From assembly GCF_963678635.1 (NCBI RefSeq), contig NW_026971603.1, positions 1-57,000 of the forward strand: 57,000 nucleotides of DNA. Direction: 5' to 3'. Both the position numbers and the translations under genes were made by a program. Under the pieces are notes generated by a model. The model did no database searches. It was not told where the DNA came from and saw only the letters and a program-made list of their open reading frames with translations. Source of the stretch: Symsagittifera roscoffensis. Its lineage: Eukaryota > Xenacoelomorpha > Acoela > Convolutidae. Within the stretch, counting starts at the first letter, position 1. Every line of letters begins with the position of its first letter. Of the stretch, positions 1 through 10,400 are shown in pieces.

Positions 1-421
1 TATCCAGTTGCTGAGCAAGCTGCACGGAATGTCCCAAACACAATGATCAAGGCGAACTTTTTGATATTTTTTTTTCAATATGGTTTAAAAAATTACAAGA
101 ATGAAAATTTATAAAAGCTGCGACACTCTTAAAATCTTGGAACTACATTGAGATTTCAAGCTCTCATTTCAAGAAAAACAAAAAAATCAATCCAACTTTT
201 CTTGACAATAATCGGTTGGGTTGAACTTTTTTGAATCTGAATTAGCTTTTTCCTGCATAAGACCCACAATTATTTTCCCTTTCTTAATAACCAAAAATTG
301 GGAGGAATACACCACCATACGCCATAGTTCTTTCCTACTTGGTAAAATGATCGGAAACAATTAATTCTCAAAAAAATATTTGAAAAAATCACATTCTAAT
401 GTTAAGCGCTGACAGTTCTAC
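1..421. other. no gene seen; AT-rich sequence at window edge
   Basis: I see no convincing coding frame, RNA gene or repeat here. Poly-A and poly-T runs dominate. If the candidate exon at 422-625 belongs to a minus-strand gene, this stretch would hold the start of its downstream intron. Confidence 0.4.
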
Positions 422-625
422 CTGTGTAGAGATAGTGGTCCTCGTCTGACTCAAGGACAGACGAGTCGATACTAGTAGCAGAATTATTCGGATCTAATTG
501 AGTTGTGTCTTTCGATTTGCGAGCCGAAGGAATAAACTTGATACTGCTCAACTCGTCAGATGGTTTAGATGCCGACATCGAAATCGGTGGGGTTGCATTA
601 ATTGGAATGTTTAAGTATTCATTGC
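422..625 (-). CDS. candidate internal exon, unknown protein
   Basis: On the minus strand about 68 codons are open between a possible acceptor (TAAG, 627-626) and a good donor (ACAG followed by GTAGAA, 421-416). The encoded stretch is hydrophilic, rich in Ser, Asp and Pro, and ends in a peptide reading ESDEDHYLYTG. Codon use looks less random than in its surroundings. It lies downstream of the NSRP1-like first exon on the same strand, but the phases do not join directly: that exon ends in phase 0 and this one needs phase 1. At least one exon would have to lie between them, or this belongs to another gene. I do not recognise the protein. Confidence 0.25.
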
Positions 626-1029
626 CTTATCTGAAAACATTTAGCACCACGAGCCCGCCAAATGTAGTTCCAAATAGACTTGAAAAATTTAAGTAACTGA
701 ATATAGATTATTAGAACAAATCAAAGGTTTTCATGACGTAACTACATCCTTGCATTAAAAAGCGAAGCACACGGGCAATAATTTAGAAAAGGGTGGCCTT
801 TTAAATTAGGCGATGGGAGCTGGTTTTTATCCACGCATGTTTGATAATGGAACCAAGCACAACATAAAATCGATTAATAAATCACAAATATCAACATGAA
901 CACCAGGAAAACATTAAGCTTAAATCCTCCACTTTTTCATGGTTACTTGTTATTGGGGAAAAAAAACTTTTTGAAAAGTCAAATTACACAATCAGATACT
1001 AGAATATGAGCTCTGACTGAAATACTCAC
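626..1029. other. intron or intergenic sequence, nothing further seen
   Basis: This lies between the candidate exon and the NSRP1-like exon. It begins on the minus strand with a GTGAGT donor (1029-1024), so at least the right part is presumably intron. No additional exon stood out by eye. Confidence 0.3.
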
Positions 1030-1290
1030 ATGATCACTTTCTTCCGAGTCTTCATTTTGAAAAGCGGCCGCAGCTGTTCCCACAACCACTCCGCCGTCTT
1101 CCTTCTTCACACTAACCCCCTCTTGTGCCTCATTTTTCACAGGTGGGGGTCTGAAGATATTCGTGAAAGCGTGAACAGATGGTTTCTTCTGCTTCAGAAT
1201 CAGACCATACTTCTTCGGTTCCTCCTTGATTTTCAGCTGCACTTTTGATTTCGAAACTGGTTCGTCATCAAGTTTTTCATCATCTGACAT
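1030..1290 (-). CDS. NSRP1/CCDC55-like N-terminal exon (partial)
   Basis: The ATG at 1290-1288 opens 87 codons that run to a consensus donor (CAT then GTGAGT) at 1030, in phase 0. The peptide is highly charged. It contains Lys-Lys-Tyr-Gly-Leu-Ile-Leu at about residues 26-32, a Lys-Pro-Ser motif just after it, and an acidic FQNEDSEESD block at about residues 76-85. From memory of the family, human nuclear speckle splicing regulatory protein 1 begins with a similar order: a YGLIL motif, a KPS motif, then an acidic FGNDSDDDD block. Such a protein would be nuclear and influence splice-site choice. The insert between the motifs is longer here, and no other exon was identified, so the assignment is tentative. 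Two GKIKEEP-like lysine sites (LKIKEEP, SVKKEDG) resemble sumoylation motifs, which would also suit a nuclear protein. Confidence 0.4.
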
Positions 1291-1293
1291 CAA

Positions 1294-4200
1294 TCTGAAT
1301 TAATTACATTGATTCTGTTTAACATATATTAATGTATGACAGTGACCGAGTTGTTTTGACCACGCTGATTTCCATTATACTTGATAAGTTTAACAATAAC
1401 GCCAAACCAAGAAGGTACAATGCCCAATTAAAAAGTTACGGAAAAAATATAAAACATTTATATAAACAGCTGAGCTTCGCACGACTTTCGATACAAAAAT
1501 CAAAAGATAATGTGTCTCCAAAGAAAAACTGAAATGGATAGGAAAAATTTTATGGCAATTGCTATAAAAGCAATGACCTAACACATGAGAAGGACTCGCC
1601 CTCCAGAAACTCCATTAATTTATTTTTCATAACCAATAGATGAAAACGCTCAGAAAAAAATTTTGGTAGAAAAAATCGAGATCCAAAAGTTCCTAAATGT
1701 ACTCATAAACTTAGCGTAAAACCTTGCAACCAAACAACCTGTACATCCTGCAGGAACAATTGGCCATAAACAACAACAGGAAAACTGCTTTAAGCTAAGA
1801 TAAGAAATGAAAACAAAAAACACAAGAAAATGAATGCTCAAGTTTCAAACAACTTCCACGAAAAAAAAACTTGCAGAAAATCTGAAAAGACTGAAGCGTA
1901 ATATTAAAACCCAATTTTATCATATCTATCAAACATGAAATTGAAACGCAAAATTACAACATCCGAATCAGAACAAAAAAAAAGAAAACAATAAAAAAAG
2001 ACAAAAATGCCCGCAAGGGAAATTAAAAACAAGAAAAAATCTTTTTTTTTCAAGAATCTTGCTGGAAAATTGTCACATATCTTCCTAGACAAAACAGTCA
2101 AGTCAAAAGTAAATAATGAAAATGTTCGAAACTTTGTTGAAAAAACTTGACATGAAAACAATACGCTATGCAATCAACTTAAATCGATTCAAAATAAAAT
2201 TGCTCAATCCTAAAACACACCAATACAAAAACTTCAACTAGTTCCACGCACTTGTAGATTTAAAAAAATCAGAAACCTTGCATCCGAAAAACCCGAAATT
2301 TTAAAGCATTATTATTTTTTCATTTCAAAATTTTTCTTTCCTAACTACAAAAAAAGTTTGTTTGAAAACTAGGAAATCATGAACTAAATTTACACTCTAG
2401 AAAAGTAAGGAAAAATGTACGAAAAACAACCAAAAACTAGGGACAAAATCATTAAGCCGACAAGAAAGTCATGATTTATATCTGAAAAATTGTGCGATCC
2501 AGAGTTAGAAAAAAATGTATATACTTGCATTGAAACGACTCAATATTAGGTCAGTAAGCCGATAAAACATAAGCCGAAATCAATGGGCAGAATAAAGTTT
2601 ATAAAAGAATAAAACAAGAAAAAAAAACATACGAAGTCCATATTATTAAAATTCCAAACAGCATTAGTAATTCAAAACACTGAAAGCAACTACAAAGTGA
2701 ACTGCATACAGCAAAAAAAAACTCTACGAAATGGCATGTAAGCCAAAAAAACATAAATTTTGCTGTTTGAAAGGAAAAAATTTCTGTCAGATACTAACTC
2801 AAAAACTTTGCCAACCCAGGCATCGTTGTTAAATCCAGACCAAGAGTGCCTGAGACGCAGAAAATTTTCTAATTTAAAATGAATTGAACCTAAATTAACC
2901 ACTTCAACTTTCAAACATTCTGTGAACAGAGTTATTTACGGGAAAAAAGTCGGGTGCCCGATTGCAAAAGCCTTGCTCATTGCAAGGGAAAGAGGTCTTC
3001 AATACATTCAAAAAAATCTCACTAATGTAAAATTCTGTGCAAGTATGTTCAGTTATCTCGGCGAAAAAAAAAAATGACCAACAGATAGTTGAAAAAGTGT
3101 TAAAGAAGGAGACCTAAAAATGGTGACCTAAAACATTGAACATTTTTCAACTTTCGAATGTAGAAAAACAAAGTCAATCACTTTAAAACTTTTGAAACTT
3201 TAAGAATTTTTCATGATTAGCACTTTTTTCTTACAATTATACCTTTGACAACTGGATCAACAAAAGGTAATTTTTTATTCAGCTGAAAATTCAGAATATT
3301 TATTTCGAAATTAGAAATCAATCATGTTTCTTGTGATCTTTACATTTTTAGCGCTCGGTAGTGGAGTTTGCATTCCTTTGAAGAAAAAAGAACTAAACTT
3401 TAAAATAAACCAAAATTGAAACAGCAAAAAGTAAATTGAGCGAGAACCAAACTTAAAGCATTTTTTTGACAAAAAACAGCAAAAAATCATCATGATCTAA
3501 ACATGAAATTCACTGCGCTCTTTGAATATTGACAATTTGAATATTAGTTCATATTTTTATTATTTTACAGCTCTTTGTACTGACAGCTTAATCAAAATGG
3601 AAAATAAAAAATCGAAAAAAAATGACTCGGCAGCTCGAATCACAACTGAAAAGTCATCAGTTATAATATTCTAAACTATTTGACGTTGTGACACCTGAAC
3701 TTACGGGGTGGATTCAAATTTCGGTGGCCGGAAGTAATGCTACCATTCAACAAGGCATTAATTGAAGATCCATTCAAACTGCGAAAAAAAACTTACACCA
3801 TTTCCAAAAACTTTCAAATAGAATGGAAATGAATGATTTAAAGATAGCTGTTTCAGAGTTATCGGCACACAAATTTTCCCTTTAAAAAGCTATTTAAAAT
3901 TTTCAGATCGCAGCATACAAACTCGAAATGATCAGAACCAAAGATCCGATATTATAGCAAAAAAACCGCAAGAAAAGCTCTTTTATCTCACTAAATCAGT
4001 CTCTGTGTAGTTATACTTTGAAACGCCGACTTTCGTTTGCAGAATAATTAAAAGCTACGATTAAGATCTGCTCTTTAAATCAACTGCTCGTTAAACTATT
4101 TTCGCTTGAGCTGGCACAGTTCGTCATTTGAACTTTGTCCACCTCCCATAAAACTTCTCAAAATCAAGAATGAGATTTTTCCGTTTCCTGTTTATAACGA

Positions 4201-4962
4201 GATTAATATGCGAGATGAAAGCTATACGAGATACAAGCTCTTTTCGAGTTCCCAATTTTAAGTTTTTTCTGGAATTAGATTTACCAAGTCTATTTAAACT
4301 GACTTTTGATGTTCTGAACTTAAATAAACCGTATCAGCGTGATCAGATTCATATTTTTCGTTCATTCAAATTACCGTGTGAACAAATTTTAAGAGGTTTT
4401 ATAATGCAATTTTACATGTTTTGTGGTGTTGTGGTAACTGGCCAAAAAATCTTTTTTTTTCATTTTTATTAGAGCGCGGCGGCCCTCTAGGGGAGAGAAG
4501 TGTCATCCATTTCTCCGCAGCTGTTCCCTCCTCGAAAAGGCACATGCCATAAGAAATCCCCCGACTAGGACCGAAAAAGGGTTCCAACCCACGATACTCT
4601 TTAAAATAACTCCTCATCAACACGTCACCTCAGTGACAGAAATTGCAGAAGTTTATCAAAAAACTTCAACGCTAGATTAATGTCATAACATCAATCCATG
4701 AACTCAATGGGACATCTGAACAAGCTAGGTCTCCTCCATGACATCATTATAGCCAAAAGAATTGCAGACAATAAAAAAAAACATTCGAATCTGAATGTGA
4801 AAATCTGTATGCAAGGCTAGAACTAAGTTTTCTCTCGCGGTGTAGTAAAAAAATGTTTTTTTTCTTTTGATGTCTTTCAATAATCAACAAATTTACAAAA
4901 ACAAAAATCATCTCTCAGATCAACTAGCACGTCTAGTCACGATATCATTTCCATCTACAATA
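1294..4962. other. long intergenic stretch, no supported gene
   Basis: This is low-complexity AT-rich DNA with many A-runs on the plus strand. Short open frames occur on both strands; the longest is 100 codons at 4170-4472 plus, with no recognisable motif, no repeat structure and no supporting neighbour. A distinctly GC-richer patch of about 150 bases at 4470-4620 contains a GGGTTCCAACCC palindrome that resembles a pol III B box, but no matching A box at tRNA spacing was found. Gene control sequences for the flanking minus-strand genes may lie here; none is identifiable. Confidence 0.4.
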
Positions 4963-5421
4963 TCAAAACCTCTTCGTAACCATTTTTGGAACAACATTAA
5001 CTGAGCTTTTCTCGCTCGTTACTTCCTCGGTCGAATAACTTGTCGCCTGGTCACTTGTAGTTGACGACGAAGTAACAGACGTAACATCTTCTGTTGATGT
5101 CGAACTGACAGCCACAGTAGTCGAAGACGATGTCGTCGTGTCGAACCAACTAGACTCCGTCACTGTCGTGGCGTCCAAACTGATTCCGACACCTGTCACC
5201 GAGTCACTTGTCGAATCTGTAGTTGTACTCGAATAGACACTACTCGTATTCGATGTATAGGTATCGTAGTACGTGCTACTGTACGTGGATGTATAACTTG
5301 GAACAAATGTAGACCCGAGGTTTCTACCGGTTGTGTAAGTTGCGTTTCCCGAGGACGACGACGAAGAAGATTGCACAGTTAAAGTCTGCACCGTAGTCGA
5401 GCAACCTTCATCTTCAGGCAT
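4963..5421 (-). CDS. Ser/Thr-rich 152-residue hypothetical protein
   Basis: A complete ATG-to-stop frame with an in-frame TGA 18 bases before the ATG, so the start is well defined if the gene has no upstream coding exon. It begins MPEDEGCS and is dominated by Ser, Thr, Tyr and Val through most of its length (runs such as seven consecutive serines and repeated YTSTYSST-type segments). It ends with a basic Lys-Arg-Phe tail. There is no signal peptide or membrane segment at the N terminus. The composition resembles O-glycosylated linkers or a disordered activation region. It lies about 350 bases downstream of ABITRAM on the same strand. A 152-codon frame in a region this AT-rich, with a locally higher GC content (many GTCG and ACG codons), argues for real coding. 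I do not recognise a family; a biased-composition exon of a larger gene is the main alternative. Confidence 0.5.
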   Translation of the reverse strand: MPEDEGCSTTVQTLTVQSSSSSSSGNATYTTGRNLGSTFVPSYTSTYSSTYYDTYTSNTSSVYSSTTTDSTSDSVTGVGISLDATTVTESSWFDTTTSSSTTVAVSSTSTEDVTSVTSSSTTSDQATSYSTEEVTSEKSSVNVVPKMVTKRF

Positions 5422-5768
5422 CGCAGCTACTCCTGTTCAACGACGCCTCCTTTAAACTTAAGTGCTTCTTGTAAACATCAGCGAACATCCAGAAAATGTT
5501 TTCTGAAATTTTCATTGCAGCTTGAATCGCAAATTTAAGGACTTAAATATTATATACAACTCAAATTCCAACGACGTTACTTTTAAACACCTGACTTTAG
5601 GAGAAAAAATACCTGCATTCAAAATTCCTTCCCAAATTAATACATTTGGCTGGAGCAAAAAAAATCTTTCAATTTACAATTAACAGGGCAAAAATTAGGA
5701 GCAAAATTAGTTGCTTTTAAATGATTAAGATCATGATGATTATTTCCTTCATGTTCGTTTTTTCGATT

Positions 5769-7143
5769 TCAAAAATAGCTAACAAGGGGCGTCACTGTTC
5801 CTGTTCGATTTGAGGATGTTTCCTGTGAGGTTGAATTATCCGAGATAGTGATCTCGATCTCCGCTTCTTCCGAAATCTCTTCCGGCGACTTATGCACCAA
5901 CTGCATATTCTTGAAGGTCGACTCTAGAAAACTCTTTCCATGTCTTGGCCTCTTTAGCATCAACACTGCTATGTATCCTCTACCTCTTGGATCTGTCCAG
6001 AGCAATTCCGGATTTTCAACAAGCTTTTCATTTACCTATGAAATTTCAAAACTTGTCAATATTTCAAGATTTAAAAACTTGTCAATTATTTCAAGAGTCA
6101 TCCTGCAATTAACAAAACAATTTAGCAATTAGCTAATCACTTCCTTCCAAGATCTAAATTTGTGCAAGTTTAATTGACCTATTTTTACATTTCTTCAAAG
6201 ATTTAATTTAAGACCGCATGTCCGCAAAGGGGACACGAAAGACCATCATACGGACTCTTCAGAAGAACTTAAAAAAATCAACCGTAAAAAAACGTTAGAA
6301 AAAATCTCCAGCAGTATTTCAGCACGCTTGTTTGAAATGAATATTTTTTGCGGAATAAATTTTCAAAATTAATACATGCTTGGGAAGGACATTCTATGGT
6401 AGGTCACTTAGGGGGGGGGGGGGGGGGGGGGACTGACGGTTGATCCAATTTTTGTTCTCGTCGCACTAACCTCAATAACCGACCCAGATAGAGAGCACAT
6501 AATTGGGTGCAGTGTCTCTCCGATTGTCACTTCGCACAATAACTCGTCTTTTCCGACCACTTTGGCTCCCTTCTTCCCTTTTCCAGACACTTTCGGGTTG
6601 CTTCGGTCAATTCCATTACTCAATTGGTAAGACACTTTTACTGCACAATCAGCTTCAATAATTCAGACAATTTCCAAAATTAATTGTCTAAAATCTTCAC
6701 TTTTGAGAAAAAAAAACAAACACATTAAATTTCGATGAGGACAAAAATCATTAAAATTTTAAATTTTGATGAGAAGAGAGCATTTTAATCCATAAAAAAC
6801 CTCAATGTCAAAGAATTTTTTGAACATTTATGATGACAATATATTTTTTTGAAACTGTCTGTATGCTACCATTTCTAACTGTATCTTTGCATGCTTTCAA
6901 CACAGGATGCTCGTCTGACAGAGTGACTACACAAATCAACGCGTTGGTATGTTGTAAAAAGAGTAACTTGGTTTTGTCGCAAAAGTAATGAGTGAAATAG
7001 CGATCTATGAAATCGATATGTTCAGATAATTTCCCAGAAGATGTAACATCTGAAGTTACAGACGGTAAACTAAAACGATTCTGATCAATATCATTGTCAC
7101 AAACTGTGCTTCGCTTGTTATTTGTGCCTTCTGAAACTTCCAT
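5769..7143 (-). CDS. ABITRAM: ABITRAM (FAM206A/Simiate) homologue, three exons
   Basis: Exons read 7143-6870, 6640-6471 and 6035-5769; introns begin GTAGCA and GTTAGT and end in CAG and TAG. The joins keep the frame (phases 1 and 0) and give about 236 residues. Hallmarks in order: an IDRYF motif (residues 46-50), an LQHTNALICVVTL strand followed by HPVLK, then VSYQLSNG, a KVSGKGKKGAK segment matching the human KVSGKFKRGAQ region, a small biotinyl-like or GcvH-like core, and near the C terminus RGYIAVLMLK, matching the family's EGYIAVVLPK. In mammals the protein sits in nuclear speckles, binds actin and modulates transcription. The N-terminal extension before IDRYF is longer than in human. The frame remains open upstream of this ATG to a 3' splice site at 7222-7221 (exon edge 7220), so a further 5' coding exon or a trans-spliced leader is possible. 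The 21-G tract lies in its second intron. Confidence 0.9.
6411..6431 (+). repeat. uninterrupted 21-G homopolymer in ABITRAM intron 2
   Basis: Twenty-one consecutive G on the plus strand, 39 bases beyond the exon 2 donor. On the transcribed (minus) sense it is poly-C. Such a run can form G-quadruplexes in DNA and is a common place for sequencing length errors. Long G/C runs also occur at 50050 and 50713 in a repeat family, but no flanking similarity to those is visible here. Confidence 0.95.
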
Positions 7144-7220
7144 TTGCTTTAGAGCTTCATCGTCTATTCGAGACACGGCTACTGAGTTCAACTCAATTTG
7201 ACAAAACGCATCATAATCAC

Positions 7221-7422
7221 CTGAAAGTAGGGGAAAAAATGTTCTCCTTCGATATTTGATAGACTTCAGGAGATCAAGGTGATCAGCGCCACATGAAATA
7301 TTTTAATTTGATCAAAACATGTTTTGTTGAGATCAATATTTTCTGAAGTATCAAAATGTTTAAACACTACTAAAAACCTATATATGCACCAATTTGTCTG
7401 TTTCATAAACAAAGCTATTTAA
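7221..7422. other. short CIAO3-ABITRAM intergenic interval with 3' splice site
   Basis: About 200 bases between the CIAO3 stop and the first ABITRAM exon edge. The minus strand ends in a pyrimidine-rich CTACTTTCAG acceptor at 7230-7221. An ATTAAA hexamer overlaps the CIAO3 stop and another lies near 7305, both possible poly(A) signals on the minus strand. The size is typical of intercistronic regions in trans-spliced operons, but a separate small 5' intron is equally possible. Confidence 0.4.
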
Positions 7423-10400
7423 TTACCACTTGATGTTCAATGAATTGGTATTCATCTTTGGAACACTTTTATATTCGGCGAAGAACAAAGAATTTACATC
7501 ATCGGCGCTATCAGATTTCTCATCATTCAAATCGACATCAAAAGATGGCTTCGTAGTTGGTAGTGACAAGTATCTGGCTGTGACTTCATTTAGCAGTTCT
7601 TTATTATTAGCTGTTTCTGACCTCAATTGACCACCGCCATTTAAGCAACCAGAAGGACACGCCATTATCTCCACGTAATCGTACTTCAAATTATTTTTCT
7701 TCAACTTCATAGCAAAGTTTCCCAGGTTTTTGAACCCATACGCAACTGCAAAACGCAATTTGATTTCACCGTCAATGTTCAAAAACAACTCTTTGTGATC
7801 TGTGCTTCTCTTGACAACAAAATCCAGGGGCGGATTTTTGACTCCGAAAAGTTGATCAGCCGCGTATTTGAAAACATGCTCTATATAGCCGCCGGCTCCA
7901 CTTCCTTCATGTGAACGAAAAGTGTATTCACGATTTAATCTGCCCTCTAGAAGGTCAACCAAAGAATCGAATGGTTTCTTTTCAAATGTCGTAAAACTTT
8001 GACCGCTTTCAGCCATCATCAAAAAAAGTTCATTGGTCGCTACAACGCAATCAACCTCTTTGATTTCGGTTCCAGGAACTACAAAATCGGATCTGAGCGC
8101 TTCTAGTTTCTTATCAAAACAAGGCATTACTGTAAAATGGTACACAAGATCTGCATCCACTTTCAAACTAGATGCCAACTGTCTCTTGATTAAGCTTCCC
8201 ATCATTTGTTGCGGGGATTTAACTTTCGATATGAACGGCAAAATGAAATCTCCGTGTGTTTTTTCAGCATAGCAAATCCAACCTGGGCAAGACGAAGTAA
8301 AAACAGGAAAGTGTTCTGACTTCCCGCGAAACCTCTCAACGAACTCCTTTCCGCTCTCCAGTAAAGTTAGATTTCGTCCTATATTTGAATCAAAAACATA
8401 GTCGACGCCGATCGATTTGAGATAAAAGCTTATCCTTTCAGCTGTCGAGATGAAATCATCGTTGTAAAAAGCAGCTAGTGAGGCAACACTTTGCGGAGAA
8501 ACAGAGGCAGCAAAAACAGAACCGGTTTTTCTCGTCCTAAAACAATAGCTAGTTGATTCAAAGGATCGATTGCCAATTTTTAATTAGCATAAGCAGGAAA
8601 TATTTCTTTCAACATTTTTTGTCTTGTATCGCTTTTGTGTTCTTGCAGTTATTAGTCATTATCAGCGTTTTTGTAATCTAGGCGACCCAAGATATCGTAG
8701 CATATGAATGTGTTAAACAGACTCTATTAACGCAAACCAAAAATTTGATTTTCAATCAACCTTTATACCCCGAAAAGACCAGTAACGTTCTTATGGCAGT
8801 CAAAGCGGAACTAGCTAGCGAATAGAAAATGAGACGGAAATAACGAAATCGATTAAAAAAATTGGTAAAATTAAAACAATTTCGAAAAACTGTCAAAAAA
8901 CAGAACCACCGGTATTCAATAGGCATTTAGTATATAACGAGCGGCACTTAAGCCAACAACAAGTGGGTAGAACAAAGCTTTTAAGCGAAAAAAAGAAAGG
9001 AAAACCAAGGAAAATATACAACGAAAGCGGATGACTTCATAAATTACAGGAGTGAGCCAAAATCACTTTCATCAACAATAAAAATTGCTGCCAGCGCAAT
9101 AAAAATCCCCGATGTGGCAACTAAGTCGACAAAGCATAAACAGACGAACAAAAATCCGCCAATTCAATTTTTCCCGATTTTTTTTCTTTTTCATACAGAA
9201 AAAAAAAGGTCCTGCCGGGGCTTAAACTCCAAACCTTAGGGTTCAAATGCATTTGTGTTGCCTCTAGGCCAATTGGGAAAACTTCTCGAAGTTGTTGAGG
9301 TTCCTAATTGATTATCGCCAGTCATTTAATTACAAGTGAGAAAAGGTGAATATAATTTTGTACTATCAAAATCGAATAAAAACAGCTTCACGATCAAAAG
9401 ATGCTCTAAACAAAAGCTCAAGACAAAACCCACGCAAAAAGTACCAATGACAGTGTTTAAAATTAGTCAAATGAAAACTTGATGATAAGTTTTATAATGC
9501 TCAATAAAACATCAGATTCTTTCAGAAAGGCGGGATGTCATTTAACAAAATCATATTTTTGAGTTAGCCAGAAGGCGTATTTTTTTTAAAAAATTTTTTT
9601 ACTTCATTATAATGATAAAGTAACCAAACGACACCCCATTCAAAGGTACAAATCATAAGCTTAGCTGAATTTGCGATACAGAAAGCCACTGAATCGTTAA
9701 AAAAATGAAAAATCGCCCAAAAACAACACGAAGTTTTCATATGTTTGTCTCAACATGAAACTCATTTTGATTGAGGCGGAGCCCAACAGCTACCATTAAG
9801 CTAACAGGAAAACTAACGAGAACAATGCAGACAAAACCATGATAAAAGATGATAAAAAAATCCAAACATGAGATTTTGTGAAAGCAGAAACAACACAGAA
9901 AGTTTTGAACTTTTCTCAAAACTCGATGTGCGGACATTTGAATCGATTATCAAACAAACTTCAGACATCACGAGAAAAGAGGACGAACATTGGCTCTGAA
10001 CTACATTCAAACAAAATTATTCAAAAGAAAAAGGCTGGCGAAAAAACTATCATATTTCATTTTTCTCGCTTTCAGAAAGTTTAGTAGGTATAAAAACGAA
10101 ACACATAAATTACACTAGCCTGCTTACACTTGATTTCCAAATTTTAAAAAAAAAGCTTCAGACCGAGAGGAAAACATTAAGTTTACTGGATACAAATAAT
10201 TAAAACGAACTTAATCTGCTATTCTGAAATGAAAAAAAATCTGAAAGTTACGATCAAAATATGATTTTAAAAATCGAAGGTAATTTCTGATTTTACAACA
10301 CTTGAGGCTTTCTAAAACCGAGTCTCTTCTTTAGACAAGTAAACGTTCTACAAAAATACATAGGCTAGAAAGCACTAAAAGACGAATAAAAATAAATTGA

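Noticed and set aside
4170-4472. 100-codon plus-strand frame with ATG
   Set aside because: No motif, composition like random AT-rich sequence, no splice context or neighbour to support it.
4470-4620. GC-rich patch with GGGTTCCAACCC, considered as a tRNA gene or SINE
   Set aside because: A B-box-like palindrome is present but no A box at suitable distance and no stem structure on either strand.
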